DNA from: an uncultured Pleurocapsa sp.
GTDB taxonomy: Bacteria > Cyanobacteriota > Cyanobacteriia > Cyanobacteriales > Xenococcaceae
Assembly (NCBI GenBank): GCA_937884735.1
Contig: CAKZYI010000235.1
Span: 1 to 6,338, forward strand
DNA length: 6,338 bases
Direction of reading: 5' to 3'
The notes under the pieces were generated by a model. It searched no databases. It was not told the DNA's origin and worked only from the letters and a program-made list of their open reading frames with translations. Both the position numbers and the translations under genes were made by a program. Numbering within the stretch: position 1 is the first letter of the stretch; the number at the start of each line of letters is the position of its first letter. Positions 1 to 6,238 of this stretch are shown here, piece by piece.

Positions 1-535
1 GAATTGCCATCAATCTAGGCTGATTGGGATTTTGGACTAATTTTTGACGAATTAATTATAGGGTGCGGGGGTGGGAAGGAAACTTGATAATCGATCGTTG
101 CCTATAGGCAGGATTAAAAGTGCCTAGCAAATATAGTCCTTCTGCTGTAGCGGGAGAATTGGCATAGTAATTAACCAGTTTCTGCCACACTTATTCTGCC
201 TCTGCTTGATTATTTTCTAATTGATAAGCTTTACCTAGAGAAAGCATAATATAAGGAGCTAGTAAAGGATATTCTTGTTCCAAACCTTGAAGCTTGGCTA
301 ATGCTGCCTTACCCTGTTTGCGGTCTATTAAATCTGCTGCCAATAAAAATTCTTGACGGCTGCTTTCGGATGAACTAGCTACTGCTGTTGCCGACATAGG
401 TGCAACGATTGATTTTTCGGGAATATGTTTGGCAATATTTTTTTTGACTACCAAATTTTGCGAACCCAAAATTATTGTTGCAATCAAGCTAATACTAATT
501 AATAAAAAAGTCTTAGGAGTAAAAGTTTTCCACAT
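1..535 (-). pseudogene. Broken N-terminal part of a soluble lytic murein transglycosylase (Slt70-like)
   Basis: The frame starts at an ATG (533-535) and reads 114 residues: a hydrophobic signal anchor (about residues 9-25, FLLISISLIATIILG), a linker, then a helical TPR-like stretch (LIDRKQGKAALAKLQGLEQEYP, split here only by naming its ends LIDRK and EQEYP). A TAA at 191-193 stops it. The same frame then continues without any indel as VWQKLVNYYANSPATAEGLY, LLG, and later FPSHPRTL, meets a second TAA at 56-58, and continues as LIRQKLVQNPNQP to the left edge. From memory, cyanobacterial Slt-type transglycosylases have this order: a helical repeat region, a tract like NSPxxAEALYxLG, then FPSHPRT followed by RQxLxQNPNQP. 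On that basis the two stops sit where Gln (CAA) and Glu (GAA) would be expected, each one base from TAA. The catalytic SLT domain would lie beyond the window. An intact family member would cleave peptidoglycan glycan strands. The gene may be recently inactivated; sequencing error or a short truncated product are alternatives. No strong Shine-Dalgarno precedes the ATG. Confidence 0.68.
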
Positions 536-854
536 GTTACTTTCGAGCGCAGTGTAAGGGCAGAGTGTTATCTAGATTGTTCCCTGGAGAGATATTTTTC
601 CTATCACTAGAAAATCTAATTGCCACAATAATCAACTGGCATTTAAATATGTAATGGTAATTTAAGTATTCAAATTGGGTGAAGGAATAAATATTATTGT
701 ATTATGTTTTTTGCTGATTAATTATGCAGTTATCATGAAGCGAAGTTTTTTCAAACTGTATAGACCAAACAACGATATAGCTCAATTATTGGGTAATTTA
801 TTGGTCAATTTATAAATAACTAAAAACTTACTCTTTACATAATCTTTAATCTTT

Positions 855-875
855 AAAAAGAGCATCCCTCTTTTT
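855..875. terminator. Weak terminator-like hairpin (8-bp stem, 5-nt loop)
   Basis: AAAAAGAG at 855-862 pairs perfectly with CTCTTTTT at 868-875 around the loop CATCC. The stem is AT-rich with only two G-C pairs, so it is not very stable. Read on either strand it ends in five T, as a small bidirectional terminator would. No recognised gene ends next to it, so its role is open. Confidence 0.35.
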
Positions 876-1052
876 GATTTCCTTTGAGTTTATACCAACC
901 TTTAGTTGCCCAACTGTCTAAATATTTTTTTTGTAATGCAATCAAAATTATATTGGAGCAGAGCAATTATTTCTCAAGTAGAATTTTCTAATAATTTGAA
1001 CTAATTTTTTAAAAATTGTAATTAAAGCAAAAAACTCTAAGCACTGGTACAA

Positions 1053-1080
1053 AAAAGTGGGTAAATAATTACCCACTTTT
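1053..1080 (-). terminator. Rho-independent terminator of chlB
   Basis: A perfect 12-bp inverted repeat, AAAAGTGGGTAA (1053-1064) and TTACCCACTTTT (1069-1080), closes a 4-nt loop. Read on the minus strand, the direction of chlB, the stem runs into six consecutive T (positions 1056 down to 1051). It lies about 183 nt beyond the chlB stop codon with no gene between, so it most likely ends the chlB transcript. The A-rich side would also let it work weakly in the other direction. Confidence 0.85.
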
Positions 1081-1263
1081 CCCATATATTTAGAGCTATA
1101 GCAATCCTATTTGAAACTAGAGAATGATTGATTATAACTGTCGCTAGTCATTAGTTTTTACCCATACTCCAAAATGATTTAGGGGTGCTATATTTATTGT
1201 TTTCTAATAGCTGATTGAGCTAATCTCAATTCAAAAAGGTACGGCAACCCATACCCACTAAAC

Positions 1264-2790
1264 TTATGCACCAACAGATTCCTTAGCTGCGTACATTACC
1301 TCTAAAGTAATTAGAGCAAAACCTCTTTCGCGAGCAAATTTTTCCGTGTTACGTTTTACTTTACCCCGAACAAAACCAGGAATTTTACTAAGTTCTCCCG
1401 TGGCTTCTTTATCCCAACTCAAGTCCGAACCCGCAGAGATACCTTTGGTGATTACTTCTTTCGTATCGTGTCCGCCAAAGATTTCTAATAAATGATCTTC
1501 CATTCCCAAAGTGAAAGAATTATATACTAGGTCGGCAATTTGATTAGTACCTTCATAACCCATAAATGGTTTGTAACCGATGGGAAAGTTTTGAATATGA
1601 ATAGGTGCAGCAATTACACCGCAAGGAATGTCTAATCTTTTTCCTACATGACGTTCCATTTGCGTCCCAAAAATAGCAGAAGGTTCATGACGAGCGATCG
1701 CATCACCAATTTCTGCGTTATCTTCACTTATGAGGACTTCATCACAATATTCACTTACTTGTTCCCTAAACCAGTCTGAATCGTATTTACAGTATGTTCC
1801 TGCCAAGACGACATGAATTCCCATTTCTCTAGCTAAAATCTTAGTCATAGCCACAGCATGGGTATTGTCACCAAAGACGACGGCTTTTTTACCAGTTAGG
1901 TTTTGACAATCAATCGAACGGGAAAACCAAGCAGCCTGAGAGACATAAAGAGTTTGGTTATTAATATATTTTTCGTAATTGACATCTGCACCCTGATTAT
2001 TGAGTACCTGCTGAATTTTGCGGATACATTTTGCAGTCTCCACTACACCCATAGGCGTAATGTCTACATAAGGCATATCAAATTCTGATTTTAGGTATTC
2101 TGCTGTCATCATTCCCAATTCACGATAGGGAACAAGATTAAACCAAGCGCGGGTTAGATTTTTAATATTGTGTACAGAAGCACCATCAGGAATTACGTCG
2201 TTTCCCGCAATAGCCAACTCCGCCATCAGGCGTTTTAATTCAGTACAGTCATGTTGATTGTGGAAACCAAGAGTAGAAATACCAATAATATTTACTGAGG
2301 GTATTTCAGTTTTATCGGTAGGCAGAGCGCCTTTTTTCTGTCCCTTATCGAGATAAAATTTAACTACTTGGTGTAAAGTTCGATCTGCTGCCTGTAGCTC
2401 GTTATAACGATAGTGATTGACATCTGCTAGTAATACATCTCCTTGAGTATCCATCGATGCACGACTAACAAAATTTTGGAGATCCTCCTGCAAAATACTG
2501 GAGGTACAGGTAGGAGTCAAAACAATAAGGTCGGGATTTTCTTCTTTATCCTTACGAGTGATATTGTCTACTACCTTTTCTTGTGAACCCCTTGCCAAAA
2601 CATTGCGATCGACAATACTAGCAGTGACAGGAGTAAAATCCCTTTCCCTTTCGAGCATAGATCGCATCACGTTAAAATAATCATCTCCCAAAGGAGCGTG
2701 CATAATAGCGTGAACGTTTTTAAAAGAACTAGCAATGCGTAGAGTGCCAATGTGTGCGGGGCCAGCATACATCCAGTAAGCTAACTTCAT
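1264..2790 (-). CDS. chlB: Light-independent protochlorophyllide reductase subunit B (ChlB)
   Basis: ChlB with ChlN forms the nitrogenase-like catalytic component of dark-operative protochlorophyllide reductase. It takes electrons from the ChlL iron protein and reduces ring D of protochlorophyllide to chlorophyllide without light. The 508-residue product is full length for cyanobacterial ChlB. The N-terminus MKLAYWMYAGPAHIGTLRIA is typical. Asp36 (in PLGDDYFN) matches the unusual aspartate ligand of the shared 4Fe-4S cluster known in BchB. Cys95 lies in the conserved TPTCTSS. Asp294 (in SRSIDC) probably corresponds to the catalytic proton-donating aspartate (Asp274 in Rhodobacter BchB). Residues about 458-504 (from LSWDKEA to MYAAKES) form the C-terminal PCP-reductase domain. 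The ATG at 2788-2790 has AGGAG 10 nt upstream. The gene stands alone here; chlL and chlN are not in the window, and separation of chlB from a chlL-chlN pair is usual in cyanobacteria. The complex is oxygen-sensitive in the family. Confidence 0.98.
   Translation of the reverse strand: MKLAYWMYAGPAHIGTLRIASSFKNVHAIMHAPLGDDYFNVMRSMLERERDFTPVTASIVDRNVLARGSQEKVVDNITRKDKEENPDLIVLTPTCTSSILQEDLQNFVSRASMDTQGDVLLADVNHYRYNELQAADRTLHQVVKFYLDKGQKKGALPTDKTEIPSVNIIGISTLGFHNQHDCTELKRLMAELAIAGNDVIPDGASVHNIKNLTRAWFNLVPYRELGMMTAEYLKSEFDMPYVDITPMGVVETAKCIRKIQQVLNNQGADVNYEKYINNQTLYVSQAAWFSRSIDCQNLTGKKAVVFGDNTHAVAMTKILAREMGIHVVLAGTYCKYDSDWFREQVSEYCDEVLISEDNAEIGDAIARHEPSAIFGTQMERHVGKRLDIPCGVIAAPIHIQNFPIGYKPFMGYEGTNQIADLVYNSFTLGMEDHLLEIFGGHDTKEVITKGISAGSDLSWDKEATGELSKIPGFVRGKVKRNTEKFARERGFALITLEVMYAAKESVGA
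1694..1701. repeat. HIP1 octamer GCGATCGC
   Basis: One exact copy of the highly iterated palindrome GCGATCGC lies inside chlB. HIP1 is over-represented in many cyanobacterial genomes, so it supports the taxonomic reading. Partial copies (GCGATCG) occur elsewhere, for example near 2606, 3081 and 4512. No local function is implied. Confidence 0.85.
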
Positions 2791-2800
2791 TTATTCTTAT

Positions 2801-2805
2801 CTCCT
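2801..2805 (-). promoter_or_regulatory. Shine-Dalgarno of chlB
   Basis: On the minus strand this reads AGGAG, 10 nt before the chlB ATG. It supports the chosen start, which also gives the conserved N-terminus of the family. Confidence 0.85.
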
Positions 2806-2824
2806 AAATTAAATTAACGATATC

Positions 2825-2895
2825 GATTCAGAATATTGGTATAGAAAATAACGGTATGTTTGGTTCTAACTAGATTCTGATTGTCCCAGAATCAG
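2825..2895. promoter_or_regulatory. Cluster of TCAGAAT/ATTCTGA elements upstream of chlB
   Basis: GATTCAGAAT (2825-2834, with ATTC/GAAT arms around one base) is followed 39 nt later by GATTCTGA (2873-2880) and CAGAATCAG (2887-2895). The last two form a perfect 7-bp inverted repeat, GATTCTG and CAGAATC, around the loop ATTGTCC. Their position 35-105 nt before the chlB ATG would suit an operator or a leader hairpin. No known regulator motif is recognised. Confidence 0.35.
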
Positions 2896-3161
2896 GTGGG
2901 TAAATGCGACTCTCTACTTTGCTATGTAGCGTAGCTTTTGTAAACACTGAAACTGCCTGTGCAAAAAGCTTTTGAGCCGATTTTGGCAATGATAAATAGG
3001 ATATTTTAAGTCAATAAATCTTAATGACAATTTGGTCGGATTTCAACTTTGTATTGTATTAATAATAAAGCTTAATTTTTGCGATCGATGATGAATTTAA
3101 GTAATGCAATCTTCATCTTGCCAATATTGAAAAAAATCTTAAGAACAATCTAATCTGTTGA

Positions 3162-3173
3162 GAGTATATACTC
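3162..3173. promoter_or_regulatory. Perfect 12-bp palindrome, possible operator
   Basis: GAGTATATACTC is its own reverse complement. It lies inside a looser repeat, TGAGA (3159-3163) and TCTCA (3178-3182). It is about midway in the divergent gap, 372 nt from the chlB start and 228 nt from the microprotein start. Such a site would suit a dimeric regulator, but AT-rich palindromes of this size also arise by chance. Confidence 0.3.
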
Positions 3174-3334
3174 ATAATCTCAGCTTGTGCTAACCTTATT
3201 ATATGGTTTCGCAATCATAAAACTTAATGAATCTGAAATATAACATTGAAGTCGAAGTTTTTTGAATGAAGAAACAGGCTGAAAGCCAACTCATTTGTAT
3301 AAATTGCAAGTTTGTATGGGAAATTCTAGCCTAG

Positions 3335-3351
3335 CTCGGCATTAAGCTGAG
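3335..3351 (+). other. Small hairpin in the microprotein leader
   Basis: CTCGGC (3336-3340 plus the preceding C at 3335) pairs with GCTGAG (3346-3351) around ATTAA, giving six pairs with one G-T wobble. It is about 33 nt upstream of the Shine-Dalgarno of the microprotein gene. It is the most GC-rich short tract in this gap. It is too short to call a terminator or riboswitch. Confidence 0.25.
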
Positions 3352-3383
3352 ACAGTAAAACAAGTAAAATTAAGATTTTCCTG

Positions 3384-3389
3384 AAGGAG
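3384..3389 (+). promoter_or_regulatory. Shine-Dalgarno of the 47-residue microprotein
   Basis: AAGGAG lies 11 nt before the ATG at 3401. It is the best ribosome binding site on the plus strand of the window and is the main reason to accept the short frame behind it as a gene. Confidence 0.8.
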
Positions 3390-3400
3390 TCGTTAATCCG

Positions 3401-3544
3401 ATGGACTATATAGAACAACTACTAGACAAACTTAGAGATTTAGCTCAAAAGCTAATTGAGGTTTTATTAGGGCCAGAAGCAGAAGCGGAAAGAGAAACTA
3501 TACCTATTCCTGTAGACGACAGACAACGTCGTCGTTACCGTTAG
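3401..3544 (+). CDS. Small hypothetical protein (47 residues) upstream of aroQ
   Basis: ATG at 3401, TAG at 3542-3544, with AAGGAG 11 nt upstream. The product begins MDYIEQLLDKLRDLAQKLIE, an amphipathic helix with hydrophobic residues every three to four positions, continues VLLGPEAEAERETIPIPVDD, and ends in the very basic tail RQRRRYR. It has no signal peptide, no true membrane segment and no Cys. The helix-acidic linker-basic tail layout suggests a binding protein or a small subunit of something, perhaps attaching to a membrane surface, protein or RNA, but this is inference. I have the impression that similar short proteins starting MDYIEQLL occur in other cyanobacteria, which I could not check. 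The aroQ start follows 38 nt later on the same strand, so the two are probably co-transcribed. I do not know its function. Confidence 0.75.
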   Translation: MDYIEQLLDKLRDLAQKLIEVLLGPEAEAERETIPIPVDDRQRRRYR

Positions 3545-3582
3545 TTGCCTAATAAAGAGCTTCATCATATTTTAGTTAAACT

Positions 3583-4032
3583 TTGTCTGATATAAGCATA
3601 TTAGTTTTGCATGGTCCCAACTTGAATTTGTTGGGTCTTAGGGAGCCAGAAATTTATGGCTCCACCACTTTGGTGCAGATTAATCAAACGTTAAGATTGG
3701 ATGGTGAAGGACTGCAAGCTAATGTTATATGCTTGCAGTCTAATCATGAGGGAGTACTGGTAGATGCGATACATGATGCCAGGCAAAAGTACCAGGGAAT
3801 CATCATAAATGCTGGTGCTTATACCCACACGAGCGTAGCGATCAGGGATGCTTTAACAGCAGTGGAGATACCCACGGTGGAAGTACATCTGAGCAACATT
3901 TATAGTAGAGAAGAGTTTCGTCACCATTCATATATTGCGCCTGTGGCTATTGGACAAATTAGTGGTTTTGGTACTGATAGCTATCGTTTGGGAATGCAAG
4001 CGTTGGTCAATTATTTAAGGAAGAAAAATTAG
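3583..4032 (+). CDS. aroQ: Type II 3-dehydroquinate dehydratase (AroQ)
   Basis: Cytoplasmic enzyme of the shikimate pathway that dehydrates 3-dehydroquinate to 3-dehydroshikimate, on the way to chorismate and the aromatic amino acids. The 149 residues are full length for the dodecameric type II family. The sequence opens with ILVLHGPNLNLLGLREPEIY. Visible active-site residues: Asn13, Arg20, catalytic Tyr25 (EIYG), Asn77 in NAGAYTHTS, Glu100 and the general acid His102 in VEVHLSN, and Arg113 in EEFRHHS. The start is TTG: an in-frame TAA at 3577-3579 lies just upstream, no ATG or GTG lies between, and the next in-frame TTG (codon 9) would cut into the first beta-strand. No Shine-Dalgarno is visible at the right distance, so translation may depend on ribosomes finishing the microprotein gene 38 nt upstream. 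It converges on the diguanylate cyclase gene, 119 nt away, with no clear terminator between. Confidence 0.97.
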   Translation: MSDISILVLHGPNLNLLGLREPEIYGSTTLVQINQTLRLDGEGLQANVICLQSNHEGVLVDAIHDARQKYQGIIINAGAYTHTSVAIRDALTAVEIPTVEVHLSNIYSREEFRHHSYIAPVAIGQISGFGTDSYRLGMQALVNYLRKKN

Positions 4033-4151
4033 GTGTCTTTGCTAATACGACTTTTTGCACGGCAAGATTGATTGTACTTTTTTTTTGGAAGTTCCTGAAT
4101 TCTTATTGGGAGAGTACAGTTACTTTATTATCAGTTAATACTGTAAAAAAA

Positions 4152-5459
4152 CTAAATTGCCTCGATAACACAGCAATTTCGTCCTTTTTCTTTTGCTGTG
4201 TAAAGTGCTCTATCAGCAGCTTTAATTAGCATATCTGAAGATTGAAGTGGAGAGGGTATTATAGAAGATACTCCCAAACTCAAAGAGACATAATTGCTGG
4301 TAGGAGAAGCTTCATGAACTATTTTCCTATTGACAACTGATAAGCGAAGCAACTCAGCAATCTCTTTTGCGCCCTCTAAAGTTCGATTGGGTAATACAAC
4401 AACAAATTCTTCTCCCCCATAGCGTGCTAGAAAACCTTTGGTTTGAGATAGTGCATTTTTAATTGCTTGTGTAACTTCGATTAAACAATTATCTCCTCCA
4501 ATATGACCATAGCGATCGTTGTACAGTTTAAAATGATCGATATCGCAAATAATTAGAGATAATGGCTTACTTTGCTGCATCATTTTTTGCCATTCTTGAT
4601 TTAAAAACTCATTGAAGTAGCGACGATTGGCAACTTGGGTCAAATCGTCAGAAATAGCTATAGATTCTAATTCTGCGGTTCTTTTTTTGACTTTAGATTC
4701 TAATTCTTTATTGGCATGACGTAATTTACCAATAATTAAAGCCATACCCAGAATTCCCAGACAAGAAATTCCGCCCAAAGTTAGGAAAATTTTCTTAAGA
4801 CCATTCTTATTTTGTAAGATAAACTTGTCTAAGGGTTGAGCAATTTCGATGACTCCTCTGACATCTCCCACCTGCCAATCTTTTTTGGGGCTTTTGGGAT
4901 GAGAATTGTGACAGCCGACACAACTTGGTTTCATAATCATTGCTTCTGCATATCGAAAAGAGAAACGGTCTTGAAAATCTTCTTTTTTAAAAAAAGCTTT
5001 TTGAGGATTTTGCCGTAGATAAGTCAAAGCTTGCTGTTCAAAATTATCTTTTACTCCTCCACTTTTCTCACGATTAGGATATGGATAGTCACTAAACAAT
5101 CTAAATAAATGACCTGTTTGCTCGTCGCTTAGGCGTTTGCTAAGACCTATGGTGAAGGTTATAGGAGGAGGAATAGCACCTTTTTTATTTAGATAATCAT
5201 GAGAAATAGTTATTTTTGGAACTGTTTTCGCTTGCTTAGCAACCTCTTCGCTATAAAGACTATGAGCCTGCTTAAGAAATTTTACTGATAAAGCGGAACT
5301 TTCAAAGGCTTGAGAATCAATTAAATTTAGGGATAATTGAGACATACTCAGCAAAGCAATAGATACGCTGATACAGAAAAAAAGTATCAGGACTAAAATA
5401 ACTTTTTTGTATATTGTCTGAATCAAATGAGAGAAGATTCTATTATTTGTTGTCGTCAT
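4152..5459 (-). CDS. Membrane diguanylate cyclase with extracytoplasmic DUF3365 haem-sensor domain
   Basis: Predicted to make cyclic di-GMP from two GTP in response to a signal sensed outside the cytoplasm. Residue numbers here count from the longer start (GTG at 5475-5477); I prefer the ATG at 5457-5459, residue 7, giving 435 residues. Neither has a clear Shine-Dalgarno. Order: transmembrane helix (about 25-46, VILVLILFFCISVSIALL); an extracytoplasmic DUF3365/Tll0287-like domain (about 50-225) with a c-type haem motif CVGCH (Cys186, Cys189, His190); a second helix (about 230-250); a short coiled coil (HANKELESKVKKRTAELES); and a GGDEF domain (about 275-441). The catalytic loop is GGEEF (354-358), an active form. 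Metal-site Asp312 lies in CDIDHFK, with NDRYGHIGGD following. The inhibitory RxxD site is absent (QTKG stands at that position). There is no EAL domain. The topology puts the haem motif on the side where c-type haem is attached. The ligand could be a gas, redox state or haem itself; this is inference. The gene is convergent with aroQ and 216 nt downstream of the cupin. Confidence 0.93.
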   Translation of the reverse strand: MTTTNNRIFSHLIQTIYKKVILVLILFFCISVSIALLSMSQLSLNLIDSQAFESSALSVKFLKQAHSLYSEEVAKQAKTVPKITISHDYLNKKGAIPPPITFTIGLSKRLSDEQTGHLFRLFSDYPYPNREKSGGVKDNFEQQALTYLRQNPQKAFFKKEDFQDRFSFRYAEAMIMKPSCVGCHNSHPKSPKKDWQVGDVRGVIEIAQPLDKFILQNKNGLKKIFLTLGGISCLGILGMALIIGKLRHANKELESKVKKRTAELESIAISDDLTQVANRRYFNEFLNQEWQKMMQQSKPLSLIICDIDHFKLYNDRYGHIGGDNCLIEVTQAIKNALSQTKGFLARYGGEEFVVVLPNRTLEGAKEIAELLRLSVVNRKIVHEASPTSNYVSLSLGVSSIIPSPLQSSDMLIKAADRALYTAKEKGRNCCVIEAI

Positions 5460-5675
5460 ACTTTTGTACGAATTCACAAAAAACCACTATGACGGAATAA
5501 GCATGAAAATAGTCAATATAGCCCCCAAGAAATAAATGGTTTCTCTTCAACATGGCAAATTAAAATTTGCTCGATGTTAACATTCATTTATCCATATTAT
5601 TTATTTAGATCTACAAGAATATATTTCCCAAAACATTTACTTCATCTCACAAAACACCACATTTATGTTGTTTAT

Positions 5676-5963
5676 TTAACCAAATTGATAATGTTTTGTT
5701 ACTGTTTGATTAATTTTCCAAGTGCAAGACATACCTGCGGGAAATGTGACTAAATCTCCTTTTCCTATTTTGACTGGTGTACCATTATTGGGTGTGACGA
5801 CAGCATCGCCTTCTAAAAAATAGCAAGTTTCTGCTTCACCATACATCCAAGAGAATTCTGATATTTCTTTCTCCCAAATAGACCAATTAAATACATCTAG
5901 CTCGTTGAGTTTAGCTTGACTAGGATTTGAAATCACAAAAATGTCTGTGCTAATTTTATTCAT
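5676..5963 (-). CDS. Small cupin-domain protein (DUF861/Cupin_3 type)
   Basis: A single-domain cupin of 95 residues, a normal size for the short members of this family. The barrel strands are visible: FNWSIWEKEISEFSWMYGEA, then ETCYFLEGDAVVTP (cupin motif 1, about 45-58), VKIGKGDLVTFPAGMSCTW (motif 2, about 64-82) and the closing TKHYQFG. The usual metal-binding HxH of motif 1 is replaced by ETC and the motif 2 His by Cys/Trp; only His91 near the end is present. This is typical of the Cupin_3 family related to ureidoglycine aminohydrolase rather than a defect. Catalytic activity is therefore uncertain and the substrate unknown. ATG at 5961-5963 has no clear Shine-Dalgarno. It is on the same strand as the cyclase gene but 216 nt away, so a shared transcript is possible and not shown. 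Confidence 0.88.
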   Translation of the reverse strand: MNKISTDIFVISNPSQAKLNELDVFNWSIWEKEISEFSWMYGEAETCYFLEGDAVVTPNNGTPVKIGKGDLVTFPAGMSCTWKINQTVTKHYQFG

Positions 5964-6037
5964 GTTTTTAATGAGGAGATGATACTAAAATTATTATTAA
6001 GACATATTATTATATAGATTCTGATAATGGAGTTATT

Positions 6038-6235
6038 TTGAGTCTGAATGTTTCTTGTTTGAGCCTTGCTATACTAAGCATCATCAGCATAACAATTGCG
6101 AGACAGTTGCTTACGGGACTTTTAGGACACGAAGCAGTATCCTTTAAGACTGTCGAAGGCGTACAGGCAGCATCACATGAAGCTAACGCCTTTGTCGCCA
6201 ACAATCATCTATTTTTAAAACACCTATTTAGCTAA
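6038..6235 (+). CDS. Doubtful small ORF directly upstream of clpB
   Basis: A 65-codon frame beginning with TTG, with GGAG 5 nt upstream (6029-6032), and ending with TAA 3 nt before the clpB ATG. The N-terminal part is hydrophobic (LSLAILSIISITIARQLLTG), so a small membrane protein is conceivable; the rest (HEAVSFKTVEGVQAASHEAN) is soluble-looking. For it: the operon-like spacing to clpB, the ribosome-site-like GGAG, and the lack of any separate Shine-Dalgarno in front of clpB. Against it: no ATG or GTG anywhere in the open frame, no family I recognise, and an equally long open frame on the opposite strand (6010-6204). I would treat it as a candidate only. Confidence 0.3.
   Translation: MSLNVSCLSLAILSIISITIARQLLTGLLGHEAVSFKTVEGVQAASHEANAFVANNHLFLKHLFS
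6154..6194 (+). other. Potential hairpin in the clpB leader
   Basis: CGAAGGCGT (6154-6162) can pair with ACGCCTTTG (6186-6194) with one G-T wobble, enclosing 23 nt. It lies 45 nt before the clpB start and inside the doubtful short frame. This leader is less AT-rich than the sequence to its left. The large loop makes it only a weak candidate for a regulatory structure. Confidence 0.22.
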
Positions 6236-6238
6236 AAT

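Larger units (their letters stand above)
536..1263. other. 728-nt noncoding gap between the slt remnant and chlB
   Basis: Very AT-rich sequence with no supportable gene. It holds the upstream region of the slt remnant (right next to 535), a short hairpin at 855-875, the strong chlB terminator at 1053-1080, and about 180 nt of chlB 3' untranslated sequence. The longest short frame I looked at (735-815, 26 codons, plus strand) has no ribosome binding site. No tRNA-like T-loop sequence is present. Confidence 0.7.
2791..3400. other. 610-nt divergent intergenic region between chlB and the microprotein gene
   Basis: This AT-rich gap must hold the promoters for chlB (leftward) and for the microprotein-aroQ unit (rightward). 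It contains a set of TCAGAAT/ATTCTGA-type elements close to chlB (2825-2895), a perfect 12-bp palindrome at 3162-3173, and a small hairpin at 3335-3351. A 23-codon frame at 2904-2975 and a 20-codon frame starting at 3091 are not convincing genes. I could not assign clear -35/-10 pairs to either gene; TATAAAT at 3298-3304 is the best -10-like sequence facing right, but has no good -35 at proper spacing. Confidence 0.7.

Noticed and set aside
735..815. 26-codon frame (MKRSFFKLYRPNND...) on the plus strand
   Set aside because: No Shine-Dalgarno, AT-rich background, no recognisable family.
1903..2088. 61-codon open frame on the plus strand
   Set aside because: It lies wholly antisense within chlB, which is certain; no ribosome site and no family resemblance.
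2904..2975. 23-codon frame (MRLSTLLCSVAF...) resembling a signal peptide, with AGGTGG just upstream
   Set aside because: Too short to judge, lies in the chlB upstream region, and the ribosome-site-like sequence is closer than usual to the ATG; likely chance.
3298..3304. TATAAAT as -10 box of the microprotein-aroQ promoter
   Set aside because: The best TTGA-like -35 candidate (3262-3267) is 30 nt away, too far for a normal sigma-70 promoter; kept only as a note.
4115..4145. TACAGT/ACTGTA inverted repeat between aroQ and the cyclase gene as a terminator
   Set aside because: Only a 6-bp stem with a 19-nt loop, and no T run follows it on the minus strand while the plus strand is followed by A, not T.
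4836..5018. 60-codon open frame on the plus strand
   Set aside because: Antisense to the haem-sensor domain of the cyclase gene; a shadow frame.
6010..6204. 64-codon open frame on the minus strand
   Set aside because: Starts with TTG, overlaps the plus-strand frame before clpB, faces away from any partner gene and has no recognisable domain.
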